Assembly: GCF_002846365.1 (NCBI RefSeq)
Contig: NZ_PJMW01000002.1
Span: forward strand, 3,720,001-3,784,000
Direction of reading: 5' to 3'
Length of the DNA stretch: 64,000 bases
Origin: Nocardia fluminea
GTDB taxonomy: Bacteria > Actinomycetota > Actinomycetes > Mycobacteriales > Mycobacteriaceae
Part shown: in pieces, positions 26,386 to 35,005 of the stretch
Layout of the letters: the number at the start of each line of letters is the position of its first letter
Position numbering within the stretch: the first letter of the stretch is position 1
Made by a program: the position numbers and the translations under genes
The notes under the pieces: generated by a model
Told to the model about the DNA's origin: nothing
The model's database searches: none
What the model saw: the letters and a program-made list of their open reading frames with translations, nothing else

Positions 26386-26862
26386 ATGTACTCCACCCCA
26401 ACCCCCAAGGTCCTCGCCTCGGCCCTGTACCGCGCGTACGCCGATTCCAGCCAGGCCCCCGACAGTCTCGAGCTGTGGATCGCCATCGCCGACACGGCGG
26501 TGCGTGAGCTGCAGATGCCGGTACTGGTGTCGCTGGTGCCGTGGGTGCCGATCGCATTGCGCTACGAGCAGGTGACCACCGACGGCGAGTTCTTCCCCCA
26601 CACCGGATCGGTGCGGATCATGACCGGCCCGCTGACCGGCACCCTCTACCGCGACGCGGAGACCGCCGCCCGTGAGGTGGTCGTGGCCACGCAGAACGAG
26701 ATGATCGAACAACGCACCACCGCCAGCGACGACGACAGCGGGGACAGCGGCGACGGCGAGCAAGTCGACGCCGGTCGTGTGCCGTTGCCGTCGTGGCGGT
26801 TCCGTGACAAGGGCAACCCGCCCGCGTTCACCCCGCGCGCGGTGCCGCCGCTCATCTCCTGA
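26386..26862 (+). CDS. Hypothetical protein, last gene of the AAA+/VWA operon
   Basis: A 158-aa protein. ATG 26386 follows GAGAAAGG. The N-terminal 100 residues are amphipathic ('VLASALYRAYADSSQAP', 'AVRELQMPVLVSLVPWVPIA'), then comes an acidic 'DDDSGDSGDGEQVD' stretch and a tail 'SWRFRDKGNPPAF'. No family is recognised. The acidic linker and Trp-rich tail could be a docking peptide. It is followed by a strong bidirectional terminator. Confidence 0.6.
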   Translation: MYSTPTPKVLASALYRAYADSSQAPDSLELWIAIADTAVRELQMPVLVSLVPWVPIALRYEQVTTDGEFFPHTGSVRIMTGPLTGTLYRDAETAAREVVVATQNEMIEQRTTASDDDSGDSGDGEQVDAGRVPLPSWRFRDKGNPPAFTPRAVPPLIS

Positions 26863-26881
26863 CCTGTCTGCAAGCTGAAAC

Positions 26882-26920
26882 GGCCCGTGGTGCCGAGCAT
26901 TCCGCTCGGCACCACGGGCC
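26882..26920. terminator. Bidirectional terminator between convergent operons
   Basis: A 17-bp perfect stem, GGCCCGTGGTGCCGAGC and its complement, with a 5-nt ATTCC loop, followed by GCTTCTTGTG. It lies between the end of the plus-strand AAA+/VWA operon and the end of the minus-strand transfer operon. Confidence 0.85.
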
Positions 26921-26951
26921 GCTTCTTGTGTGCTGTGCGCGACGGCGCGGG

Positions 26952-28391
26952 CTACTTGCTGCGGGCGATGGCCTGTTCGATCCAGGCGGTCAGTACGGGC
27001 GCGGCGGTGCTGTAGCCGTTGGGGTCGAACGCGCCCGTGTGGCCGTCCTGGGCGGCCGGAACAGCGGTGCCCGTGCCGGTGGCGCTGCCTGTCGTGTCCG
27101 TGCCGCCGGTGGTGGCGGTATAGGTGTTGGTCAGGGTGGGGAACTGCTGGCCGGTGAACGCTGCGGCGGTGGCCGAGACGAGATCGGCCGCGACCGGTGC
27201 CAGCCCGGTCAGCGTCAGCACCGCCGCCACCGGGTCGCCATCGGCAAGGAATTCCACAGCGGTCCAGGCGATCTCCTGCGCGCGGCCGACATCGGTGGCG
27301 ATACGCGAGATGTCGAGTCCGGCCAGGACACCGACGATCTCGGCGGCGATCGTGGCGACCCCGGTGGTGTCCAGCGGCGCGGCCAACGCCAAAGCCCGCG
27401 CTACCAAGCGCAGGTCGAGTCCATCGGCCAGCTCGACCAGCGGGGCGAACTGGTTGTTGAGGTCGCCGGAGACGCGGTGCACGCCACGCACGTCCCCAGC
27501 GGTGACCAGTCCGGGCAGCTGGGCGAGGTCGGCCACGATCGCGGGCACGTTCGCGGTGAAGCTGGCGAGCCCGTTCAGCACGGTCACGACCTGGGCCAGG
27601 ACTTGGGACACGCTGATCTGCCCGGTCGAGCTCGACCCGAGGCCGATGGTCGGCGTGCTCGTCGTCGTGGCGGGGGCTTTCACTGTGGTGGTGGGCAAGG
27701 TGGTGCTCGTCGGGGCCGAGGTGGAACTGGTGGCGGTGGTGAGGGCGCGGCTCACCGCGGTGAGGACGGGCGAGGACTCGGCGGTGGTCGAGCAGTAGCT
27801 GTCACCGTCGAGGCACAGCGTGCGGACCCGATCGGTCAGCTCGCCGAAGCCCTGCGCGCGTGGCCCGGTGACGCCCTGCCCGGAGATCGGGGTACCGAGC
27901 TGGGCGGTGGCCGGGTCGCGGCGCGGGTCCGAGACGAGTGCGACGGCGACAACGCGGGAGGCCGGAATTGGGCCGCCTCGGTTGCCGAGGGTGATGGCGA
28001 GGTCGCCGGTGACCTCGGCGCCTTGGCCGTAGCCGGCCAAAACGACTCGCGTGTCCGAGCACAGCTCCTTCACTGCCGCGGTGAGGTCGGCTTGGCTCAC
28101 CGACCCCGCACCGGCGGAAGGCACGAGGGTGCGGGCCTCGATGTCGGAGCCGTATCGGGCGGTGAGCGATTGCCCGAGCTGGGTGAGGATCTCGTTCGTG
28201 GTCTGTCCGGTGGTGGGCGTTGTCTCGTAGGTGCCCGGTGCCAGCAGCGCGGTCCAGCGCGGGCACGGGGTACCGGTGCGGCCGGGGGTGGGTTCTGCGG
28301 TAGCGACACCGGCCGTCACGGTGGTCGCGGCGATGGCCGCGCACAGTGCCGCGCGGGCGGTGCGAAAGATTCGGGAGTTGGTGTGGTGCAT
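26952..28391 (-). CDS. Cutinase-like secreted protein without the catalytic serine, with long C-terminal domain
   Basis: A 479-aa protein with a signal peptide (residues 1-33, ending 'VATAEPT'). Residues 38-205 follow the cutinase fold: Cys-bridged start 'TPCPRWTALLAPGTYE', elbow 'VVLAGYGQGAE', then 'VSDPRRDPA' and 'TLCLDGDSYCS'. The elbow has Gly122 where active enzymes have Ser (GYSQG), so hydrolase activity is unlikely. A Thr/Ser linker leads to about 230 helical, Ala/Val-rich residues of unknown fold. Last gene of the minus-strand transfer operon. It could be a wall-binding or mating-surface protein. Confidence 0.75.
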   Translation of the reverse strand: MHHTNSRIFRTARAALCAAIAATTVTAGVATAEPTPGRTGTPCPRWTALLAPGTYETTPTTGQTTNEILTQLGQSLTARYGSDIEARTLVPSAGAGSVSQADLTAAVKELCSDTRVVLAGYGQGAEVTGDLAITLGNRGGPIPASRVVAVALVSDPRRDPATAQLGTPISGQGVTGPRAQGFGELTDRVRTLCLDGDSYCSTTAESSPVLTAVSRALTTATSSTSAPTSTTLPTTTVKAPATTTSTPTIGLGSSSTGQISVSQVLAQVVTVLNGLASFTANVPAIVADLAQLPGLVTAGDVRGVHRVSGDLNNQFAPLVELADGLDLRLVARALALAAPLDTTGVATIAAEIVGVLAGLDISRIATDVGRAQEIAWTAVEFLADGDPVAAVLTLTGLAPVAADLVSATAAAFTGQQFPTLTNTYTATTGGTDTTGSATGTGTAVPAAQDGHTGAFDPNGYSTAAPVLTAWIEQAIARSK

Positions 28392-28421
28392 GGTGTGTTC
28401 TCCATTCGGGTGAGGGACTGG

Positions 28422-29429
28422 TCAGGAGGCGGCGCGGGTGTCGTCGTGGGCGGGGGTCGGTCTGCGGGTGGTGTAGAAGTCGTCGCCGTTCCACCGGTAG
28501 GGCGAGACCTGGACGGGCTCGTTGAAGGTGGGTGCGTGGACCATCTGGCCTGCGCCGAGGTAGATCCCGACGTGGTGAACGTCGGCGGCGGTGCCGTAGA
28601 AGACGAGATCGCCGGAGACGAGCTGGTCCTCGGAAATTGGTGTGCCGGTGTGGACCTGGTCGTAAGTGGTGCGCGGGATGGAGATTCCAGCGGCGCGGTA
28701 GGCCGCTTGAGTGAGTCCTGAACAGTCCCAGCCGCCGTTCACCTCGGGCCCGTTACCACCCCACACATACGGCAAGCCGAGTTGCGCGCAGGCAAACGAG
28801 ATCACCTGCGCGGCTGTCGGGTTCGGTGGTGAGGCGGTGGTGCAATCGCCGCCGGAGGTGTCGGGGGTGGTGGCGCGGTAGCGGGCGGCCTGGTCCAGGA
28901 CGTCGCGGACGTACCAGTCGGCGTGGTTGTAGGCGAAGATCGCGGAATACATGTCCTCGGGCGCACCGGAGTCGCACAGGTAGAACGCGGCGGCATGGAC
29001 GGCGTCGGAGGCGTTGTACCGGGAGGGCGGGCTCGCGCCACCAGCGGGCAACGGGTGCCGGGCGATGACGGAGTCGAAGGTGGGAGCGAGGAACTGCATC
29101 GGTCCACCGGCCCCGGAGGCGTTTTCGCCCGAGGTGACTCCCGGCAGGGTGGAGCGGCCGTGGTCGGTCTCGATCTTGCCGATCGCGGCGAGCACGCTCC
29201 AGTCAAGGCCGGGGCAGTCCCCGGCGGCGGCTCGGTAGAGTACGAGCATCTCGGCCGGGATGTCTTGTTGGGCTTCGGTGCTCGGGGTCGAGCCGGTGCC
29301 GGTCGAGGCTCCCGGGGCGGGTGCGGTGAGCGCCTGGTCGAACACGATGACCGTGGTGACCACGGTCGCGATGACGACGGTGAGGAACACGAACCCCGCG
29401 AATCCTGCCCCGAGTGCCTTGACCAGCAT
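28422..29429 (-). CDS. VirB1-like cell-wall hydrolase: lytic transglycosylase plus NlpC/P60 peptidase
   Basis: A 335-aa protein with one N-terminal membrane anchor (residues 5-30). Residues 60-180 form a lysozyme-like transglycosylase domain with catalytic Glu in 'AIGKIETDHGRS' and 'GPMQFLAPTF'. Residues 205-325 form an NlpC/P60 domain with 'WDCSGLTQAAY' (Cys), 'DVHHVGIYLG' (His) and 'MVHAP'. This two-domain layout is typical of the wall hydrolase of Gram-positive conjugation systems (TcpG/Orf14-like), which opens peptidoglycan for the channel. It lies 6 bp after the replication-relaxation gene. Confidence 0.88.
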   Translation of the reverse strand: MLVKALGAGFAGFVFLTVVIATVVTTVIVFDQALTAPAPGASTGTGSTPSTEAQQDIPAEMLVLYRAAAGDCPGLDWSVLAAIGKIETDHGRSTLPGVTSGENASGAGGPMQFLAPTFDSVIARHPLPAGGASPPSRYNASDAVHAAAFYLCDSGAPEDMYSAIFAYNHADWYVRDVLDQAARYRATTPDTSGGDCTTASPPNPTAAQVISFACAQLGLPYVWGGNGPEVNGGWDCSGLTQAAYRAAGISIPRTTYDQVHTGTPISEDQLVSGDLVFYGTAADVHHVGIYLGAGQMVHAPTFNEPVQVSPYRWNGDDFYTTRRPTPAHDDTRAAS

Positions 29430-29435
29430 CGCTAC

Positions 29436-30428
29436 CTACCAGTCCTCGATGGCCGGTGGCCGGGGCGAGGGTGGAGCCAGCGCGACGACCCCGGCCAGCG
29501 GTGCCCAGGTGGGTTCGGTCTCGTCACCGGAGCTCGGGGGTGTGCGCATCGGCCAGACATCGGTGAGCCCGTGCAGGCGCTGGCGGCCGGTGTCGCTGTG
29601 CAGCGGCAGCCACACCGGTTCGGCCGGGCTCGCGGTGGTCGCAGGCGTGAGGAGGTCGGCGGCGGCCGTGGCTACCGGCACCGCGTCGGGATCGAGCAGC
29701 CGTTCCCATGTCCGGCGCAACGCCGCGCGGGCGTTGGCCTCTCGGTTTGTGGTCGGCACCCACAGCAGGACCGGTGTGACGACGCCGGTGGTGCGGGACA
29801 GCTCGGCGAACCCGTGCAGCTTGGCCGCGACCCTGGATAGGGCGGTGGAGCCGAGGTCGTATTCGAGGTAGAAGTCGAGGATGTCCTCGCCGCGGGTGTA
29901 GCGGCCGAAGGCGTCGGGGCGGGCGAGATCCCCCCAGAGGCGTTGGCAACGAGTCTGCGACCACCACCGAGACACCCCGCCGCCGCCGGGGTTGGTGGTG
30001 AGAGTGGTGAACCAGTCGGCGACGCCGAGGGCGTGCTTGAGGTGCAGGCTGTGCGCCACCGAGAGCGCGGTCTGATGGCTGTAGCCGAGTTCCCGGACCT
30101 TGATCCCGGCCTCACCGGCCAACACCGAGGCCCCGGCCGGGGCAAGGGTCCAGTGGTAGGGGCGGCTGCCCTTGCTGCGCCAGGGCCGGAACCGGTCCAG
30201 GACACCGTAGTCGTAGAGGACAGCCAGGCGGCGGCGTGCGAGTTTGGCGGTCGGGAACGCCAGCGCGGCGAGGTGGTCGGTGGTCAGGACGCGGTGTTCG
30301 TGGACCATGCGCAGGATCCAGCGGTCGCGCCCGGTCAACCCGCCCACGATCGGGCGCGGTTCGCGCGCCCGGTGGGGGCGAGGTTCACGGGTGTCGGCCT
30401 GGCGTTCGGGCTTGGAGATGGAGATCAT
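29436..30428 (-). CDS. Replication-relaxation family protein
   Basis: A 330-aa protein; start ATG 30428 has GAAAGG upstream. The N-terminus is a winged helix ('LTGRDRWILRMVHEHRVLTT', 'ARRRLAVLYDYGVLDRFRP'). 'HWTLAPAGASVLAGE' and 'LKHALGVADWFTTL' follow, and then a nuclease-like core 'RPDAFGRY... FYLEYDLGSTAL... KLHGFAEL' and 'TPVLLWVPTTNREANAR'. This pattern matches the actinobacterial Replic_Relax family found on conjugative plasmids and ICEs. The D-x(n)-ExD-x(n)-K arrangement recalls PD-(D/E)XK nucleases. It is the best candidate for origin recognition and nicking here. Confidence 0.8.
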   Translation of the reverse strand: MISISKPERQADTREPRPHRAREPRPIVGGLTGRDRWILRMVHEHRVLTTDHLAALAFPTAKLARRRLAVLYDYGVLDRFRPWRSKGSRPYHWTLAPAGASVLAGEAGIKVRELGYSHQTALSVAHSLHLKHALGVADWFTTLTTNPGGGGVSRWWSQTRCQRLWGDLARPDAFGRYTRGEDILDFYLEYDLGSTALSRVAAKLHGFAELSRTTGVVTPVLLWVPTTNREANARAALRRTWERLLDPDAVPVATAAADLLTPATTASPAEPVWLPLHSDTGRQRLHGLTDVWPMRTPPSSGDETEPTWAPLAGVVALAPPSPRPPAIEDW

Positions 30429-30459
30429 CGGTGCGGCAACCTTTCTCAGACGTGTCGGG

Positions 30460-32961
30460 TCAGAGCTGGGGGTCCGGGACGGGACCGGGCGCGGAGGCGG
30501 CTGGTGAGGTGGTGAGGCGGGCGCGGGCAGCGGCGGCGATCTCGCGGGCACGGCCCGGGATCGGCGGGTCGAGCGGTCGGGTGGTGAGGGTGAACGGTCT
30601 GGCGTTGCGGCCGTCGACCAGCAGGCGGGCGGCAGCGTGGAAGGCGTCCAGATGCGACAGGTCGTGCTCGGACAACCACGGATCGGTATGACGGGCCAGG
30701 TCCCGGGCATCGTCGGGCGACACGGCGAAGATCACCTTGTTGCGCGCATTCGCCGAGATGCCGTCGCGCAATTCCCGCGAGAGCTGACCGAGGTTCTGGT
30801 GCGCCAGCAGCAGCGACAGGCGCAGCCCCCTGGCCTCGGCGAGCATGTCCTCGATCGGCGTGGACAGGTTGAGGAAGTTCTGCGCCTCGTCGAGCACGAG
30901 CGCGGCGTCAGGCCGATCGGCAGAGGGCACTCGTGCCCGCGCGGTCACCGCCTGCCAGGTCCGTGCCACCAGCAGAGACCCGACAAGACGTGAGGTCTCT
31001 TCTCCCAGAGAGCCTTTCGGTAGACGGGCGAGGCAGATGCCGCCGTTGTCGAGGATGTCGGCGAACTCGACCGTCGAAGGCCCGCCCGCGATGGCCGCGC
31101 GCACGAACGGGCGCAGCAGAAACGCTCGCAGTTTGTTCAGCAGTGGGCCGGTGAGCTGAGCGCGGCCGGTGTCGGAGAGCGTCTCGTAGCTGTCCCAGAA
31201 CCCCCGCAGTACTGGGTCTTTGGTGGTGCGGGTGACCCGGGCGCGAAAGGCGGGCTCGGTGAGCAGCCGGGGTAAGTCAGCGAGGGTGGCGGTGCCGGGT
31301 TGTGCGCAGAGGGTGAGCAGGCTCGCGCGCATGATGTCGTCGGTGCGTGGCCCCCACCACTGGTGAAAGATCCGGTGGAAGACCGTGACGAGGTTGTCGA
31401 CCGCGAGATCGGTTCCCGCGCGCCCTATCCGGTCGATATCGAGGGGATTCACACACGGCGGCGGCGCGGCCGAGTCGGCATCGAAGAGCACGACCCGGTC
31501 GGCCATGTGGGAAGGCAGCCGAGACAGGATGTCGGTGACGAGGTCGCCTTTGGGGTCGATGACGATCACCCCGCGCCCGGCCTCGGCGTCGTCGAGGATC
31601 GTGCGCGCCAACAACGTTGACTTGCCGACCCCGGTCGGGCCGAGGATGTGCAGGTGATGGCGGGCGTCGGAGATCTTGACCGCGACCGGGCGGCGAGTCC
31701 CGGTGTCGGCCATCCCGAGGGGTTTCGTGTGTTCCCCACCGACGGGGATCTCTGGGGCCGGGGACAGCGCGCGAGCTCCGGCCCGTTGGAGACCGGGGAG
31801 ACCGGTGTCGGTGGGCAGGTGCGCGATCGTGGCCAGCTCGGGCACCGACAGCACGTCACCGCGCCCGAGTCGCCGCTGCCGGAGCAGGGTCGCGAGGCGG
31901 AACGGGCGACGCCGACGCCGGTAGTAGTTGTGATCGGTGCAGGCCCCGAACACGGTGGCCAGAGCGTCGGCCCGGCCGCGTGCCACCGCTCGCGCCTGCG
32001 CGATCGGGTTGGCGTCGTCGGGGTCGTCGGAGACCGGGATCGAGGTCCCGTAGCGGACCACGGTTTCCCAGTGCCCGCCACGTGCTTTCGCTGCCGCCGC
32101 GCGGGCGGCGGCGCTGTACTCCATCACGGCTTGGCGGTCGCTGCCCCGACTCTGGCTGACGCCCCCGGATTGCGTCGGTCGGGCGGTGCTCGTTCCGGGG
32201 GTGAGCAGGTTCAGCGCCTCGCGCAACAGCCCCACCACGATCCCTGCCGAGGCACCGGTACTCGCCGCGCCACGGGTCGCGCGAGCGACTCGGCGACCGG
32301 TCACCGGGCGGGCGAGGATCTGCACACACGTGGCCTGGCCCGCGCTGAGGTCGTCGGCGGCGGTGATCAGGTCACGCACGAGATCACCGGAGTGATCGGT
32401 ACTCAACGGCAACCCTTCGCGGCGGCCCAACCGCAACTCACCACCAGCGATGACCCGCCGCGTGCCCTGAACCGGGATCGGCAATGGAGGCAGGGCTGGC
32501 TGGTCGGTGTCGGTGTGGGCGCCGGGCCACGCCGAGGAGATCGCCCGCTCGATCAGGCCGGGCGGGATCGCGCCGGGGACCCAGAGCCGGATCGCGGCAC
32601 CCTCTTCCGGGGTGACGGTGTACTCGAACCCCAGGTGCGGTTGTCCCCACAGCACTCGTGCCCAGGCGGGGCGTAGTTGCCCGATCAGATGCGCCCAGAA
32701 CGCGAGTGCGCCTTTGGCGTCGACTTCGGGTGGGGTGAGCACGGTGATCTGGCGAGCACCCGCACTCAGCCGGCGCCGACGCCACCGCGCCACCATCGGC
32801 ACCGCGGCGAGCACCGCGAGCACCACCACGACCACGACGGCCCCCGACACCGATGCGAGTGTGTGTTCGATGGCCTCGCCCAGATCGCGGACCGCCGCGC
32901 CGGGCGCGAGAAGCGCCCGGCCCAACCACCCCGGCTCGGGGCTTGCGAGGGTGGCGCTCAC
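30460..32961 (-). CDS. TraG/VirD4-type conjugal coupling ATPase
   Basis: An 833-aa protein starting at GTG 32961, which overlaps the methyltransferase stop. One or two membrane helices lie near residues 30-55 ('VVVVVVLAVLAAVP'). The ATPase core has Walker A 'LGPTGVGKSTLLA' near residue 440, 'VIVIDPKGDLV', 'FDADSAAPPPCVNPL', Walker B 'ALVLDEAQNFL' near residue 688, and 'LLAHQNLGQLSRELRDG'. The large N-terminal region before the core is typical of actinobacterial coupling proteins. It would hand the processed DNA to the VirB4-driven channel. Confidence 0.9.
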   Translation of the reverse strand: MSATLASPEPGWLGRALLAPGAAVRDLGEAIEHTLASVSGAVVVVVVLAVLAAVPMVARWRRRRLSAGARQITVLTPPEVDAKGALAFWAHLIGQLRPAWARVLWGQPHLGFEYTVTPEEGAAIRLWVPGAIPPGLIERAISSAWPGAHTDTDQPALPPLPIPVQGTRRVIAGGELRLGRREGLPLSTDHSGDLVRDLITAADDLSAGQATCVQILARPVTGRRVARATRGAASTGASAGIVVGLLREALNLLTPGTSTARPTQSGGVSQSRGSDRQAVMEYSAAARAAAAKARGGHWETVVRYGTSIPVSDDPDDANPIAQARAVARGRADALATVFGACTDHNYYRRRRRPFRLATLLRQRRLGRGDVLSVPELATIAHLPTDTGLPGLQRAGARALSPAPEIPVGGEHTKPLGMADTGTRRPVAVKISDARHHLHILGPTGVGKSTLLARTILDDAEAGRGVIVIDPKGDLVTDILSRLPSHMADRVVLFDADSAAPPPCVNPLDIDRIGRAGTDLAVDNLVTVFHRIFHQWWGPRTDDIMRASLLTLCAQPGTATLADLPRLLTEPAFRARVTRTTKDPVLRGFWDSYETLSDTGRAQLTGPLLNKLRAFLLRPFVRAAIAGGPSTVEFADILDNGGICLARLPKGSLGEETSRLVGSLLVARTWQAVTARARVPSADRPDAALVLDEAQNFLNLSTPIEDMLAEARGLRLSLLLAHQNLGQLSRELRDGISANARNKVIFAVSPDDARDLARHTDPWLSEHDLSHLDAFHAAARLLVDGRNARPFTLTTRPLDPPIPGRAREIAAAARARLTTSPAASAPGPVPDPQL

Positions 32962-33971
32962 GCCGCCCGGTCCTGAGGCTCGATGCCACGCTGGACACCG
33001 AACGGTGCCGAGGACCACTTGGGTTCGTTCTGAAGATTCTTCAGCTTTCCTGAACCCAAGTGGTCCAGCTCGGGCTTGCGCAGGATGACCACGTCCTCGT
33101 GCGCGATCAGGTGCACCGGCAGCCCGGCCGCGCGCTGTTTGACGACGAAGTCGCGCTGGAAGAAACTGCTGCGCGCGACGAGTTCGCCCTCGGTCAGGCG
33201 GCCCAGCAGCGCCACACAGCGTTCGACCGGGACCAGCCCGGCCAGCTCGGCGCAGGTGAACAAATGGGTGGGCAGGTTCACCAACTCCGCATGCTGACGC
33301 CACGGGCGGGCGGTGATCACGACATGCCCGCCGGGGGCGAGGTATTCGGCGGCACCGGCGAGGATCTTGGTGAACCCCGACAGCAACCGCCCGAGGCCGA
33401 CGTTGGCGAGGTTGCCTCGATCCAGGACCGCGCCGTAGCGGTGGTTCACCTTGCGCACGGGTTGCTTGCCGTTGGCACGGACGTGTCCGTGCACGGAGTC
33501 GCCGTAGGGCGGGGAGGTGATCACCAGATCCACCTGCCCACGCAACTGGGCCGGGATCAGCTCGCCCAGTTTGCGGGCATCGCCGGTGTACACGTCGGCG
33601 TCGAGACCCATCCCCGCGTCGCGGGCGAGTCCGATGTTGGTGCGGGCCAGCTGCGCCCACCGGGTCTCGTATTCGACGCCGACCGCGCGGCGGCCCAGGT
33701 GCAGGGATTCGACGAGGGTGGTGCCGATCCCGCACATCGGGTCGAGAACGAGGTCGCCGGGGCGGGTGTAGGTCTGCACGGCGTGTTGGACGATCGCGGG
33801 AAACATCTTCGCCGGGTGGGCGGTGCTGTCGGGGTGATAGCGGCCCCGTCGTTGCGCGGCGGGGGCGTGCTGGGCGGTTGCCCACACCGACACCGGCACG
33901 TCGGCGGGCCGGGGCGGTGCGGCGGTCGCGGAGTCGGTGTCGGCGGGTGTGGTGGTGCGGTCGGCAGTCAT
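32958..33971 (-). CDS. DNA amino-methyltransferase (N4-cytosine/N6-adenine type)
   Basis: A 337-aa protein with SAM motif I 'VLDPMCGIGTTLVE' near residue 74 and catalytic motif IV 'LVITSPPYGDSV' near residue 150, then 'LAPGGHVVITARPW'. The order I then IV and the SPPY form fit site-specific amino-methyltransferases. No restriction partner is encoded nearby, so it may protect the element from host restriction or mark its own DNA. Its start ATG 33971 follows a related, degenerate-looking gene by 57 bp and its stop overlaps the coupling protein. Confidence 0.85.
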   Translation of the reverse strand: MTADRTTTPADTDSATAAPPRPADVPVSVWATAQHAPAAQRRGRYHPDSTAHPAKMFPAIVQHAVQTYTRPGDLVLDPMCGIGTTLVESLHLGRRAVGVEYETRWAQLARTNIGLARDAGMGLDADVYTGDARKLGELIPAQLRGQVDLVITSPPYGDSVHGHVRANGKQPVRKVNHRYGAVLDRGNLANVGLGRLLSGFTKILAGAAEYLAPGGHVVITARPWRQHAELVNLPTHLFTCAELAGLVPVERCVALLGRLTEGELVARSSFFQRDFVVKQRAAGLPVHLIAHEDVVILRKPELDHLGSGKLKNLQNEPKWSSAPFGVQRGIEPQDRAA

Positions 33972-34027
33972 TCCAGAGTCCTTCGCGAGATTCGATCGGT
34001 CGGGCAGCGGGTTGGGAGTCCGGGTGG

Positions 34028-34678
34028 TCAGCCGTGCTCGGGCAGCAAGAACACACAGACGTCGACGTGGGCTACGACGTGGCGGGGCAGTCCCGGCGCG
34101 GTGGGGTCGGTGGGCGGGGCGGCGGTGACGGTGTCGCCGGTAACCGGGGCGGCGATGATGTGTTGGAGGTAGAGCAGGTCGGCGGACTGGGCGGCGAGGA
34201 TGACCGAACCGGCCGGATCGAGCAGAACGCCGTGGGTGCTGTGGCGGCAGCGGCTGAGCACGACCAGCAGCGCGCCCATCGCCATCGCCTCGCTCGCCAC
34301 GGCGGTGACGTACTCGGCGGCCCGCACCGGATCGAGCGGATCCGACAGCAGACTCGCGATCACGAGATCGGCCGATTCACCACCACGGGGGTCGTCGGTG
34401 CTGTCACGGTCGCGCTCCCGAATCCGCGCGAGGGCCGCTGCGGTGTCCGGCGCGAACATCCGCAGATTTCCTCGGGCGGCGGGGGCGGGCCAGTCGATCA
34501 ACAACACCCGAGAGCCGGGCGCGGAGAACTCAGCGACCGCGCGGGTGACGAGCTGTTCGGGCCAGCGGTCGTAGGGATCGAGCCGGTCGGCACGCAGGGT
34601 CCACAGAGTCGAGGGGATCTGCACCCCGGTCGGCGAGGACGTCGAGCGGGGGCGGCGCTGGGGGGAATTCGCGGGCAT
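34028..34678 (-). CDS. Degenerate methyltransferase-like partner protein
   Basis: A 216-aa protein. It resembles the N-terminal half of the neighbouring methyltransferase in layout: 'LWTLRADRLDPYDRWPEQLVTRAV' (first part), 'GSRVLLIDWPAP' in the motif I position, 'ADLVIASLLSDPLDP' in the motif IV position and 'ALLVVLSRCRH' as a later strand. The Gly-rich SAM loop and the SPPY tetrad are missing. It is probably an inactive subunit or a DNA-recognition partner. It is the first gene of the minus-strand transfer operon, starting about 190 bp from the iteron block. Confidence 0.55.
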   Translation of the reverse strand: MPANSPQRRPRSTSSPTGVQIPSTLWTLRADRLDPYDRWPEQLVTRAVAEFSAPGSRVLLIDWPAPAARGNLRMFAPDTAAALARIRERDRDSTDDPRGGESADLVIASLLSDPLDPVRAAEYVTAVASEAMAMGALLVVLSRCRHSTHGVLLDPAGSVILAAQSADLLYLQHIIAAPVTGDTVTAAPPTDPTAPGLPRHVVAHVDVCVFLLPEHG

Positions 34679-34870
34679 CGCGTCTCCTGACGGTGAGAGA
34701 GAACTGTGTACTTATCTACTGACGTCAGAAAGCCCTAATCGGGACACACCGCCACCGAATTCGAAGAAATACCTGCCTGCGCGATCAATGCTGGATCGCA
34801 GTAACTCCAGACGCCGAAAGAATTTTTCAAAAGAATTTTCGACGGCGTGACCCAATAGTTGCGGCTGACA

Positions 34871-34914
34871 TCCAAACCGCACCCAAACCGCACCCGGATC
34901 ACACCCAAACCACA
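34871..34914 (-). repeat. Four 11-bp iteron-like units, inverted
   Basis: Plus-strand units TCCAAACCGCA, CCCAAACCGCA, CCCGGATCACA and CCCAAACCACA, head to tail with no spacer. On the minus strand they read GGGTGYGGTTT-like, the same motif as the eight direct units at 35006-35093. Confidence 0.85.
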
Positions 34915-35005
34915 CCCGCCAGTGCATCACTCCTGTTAGGCGCATTGATCTCTGGCGTGAGCTATCGGACTAGCGGCGTGTGCCAGGAATTCGCTGAATA
35001 GCGGC
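34915..35005. promoter_or_regulatory. 91-bp core between inverted iteron arrays, candidate origin or divergent promoter
   Basis: The core is less GC-rich and holds no repeats of its own. It lies between the two outward-reading transfer operons and between oppositely oriented 11-bp arrays. This geometry suits an origin (oriT or oriV) or a tightly regulated divergent promoter. Confidence 0.55.

Noticed and set aside
32962..34056. Upstream extension of the coupling ATPase frame
   Set aside because: It overlaps the methyltransferase on the same strand and is Arg/Pro-rich shadow sequence; GTG 32961 gives a GTGA overlap.
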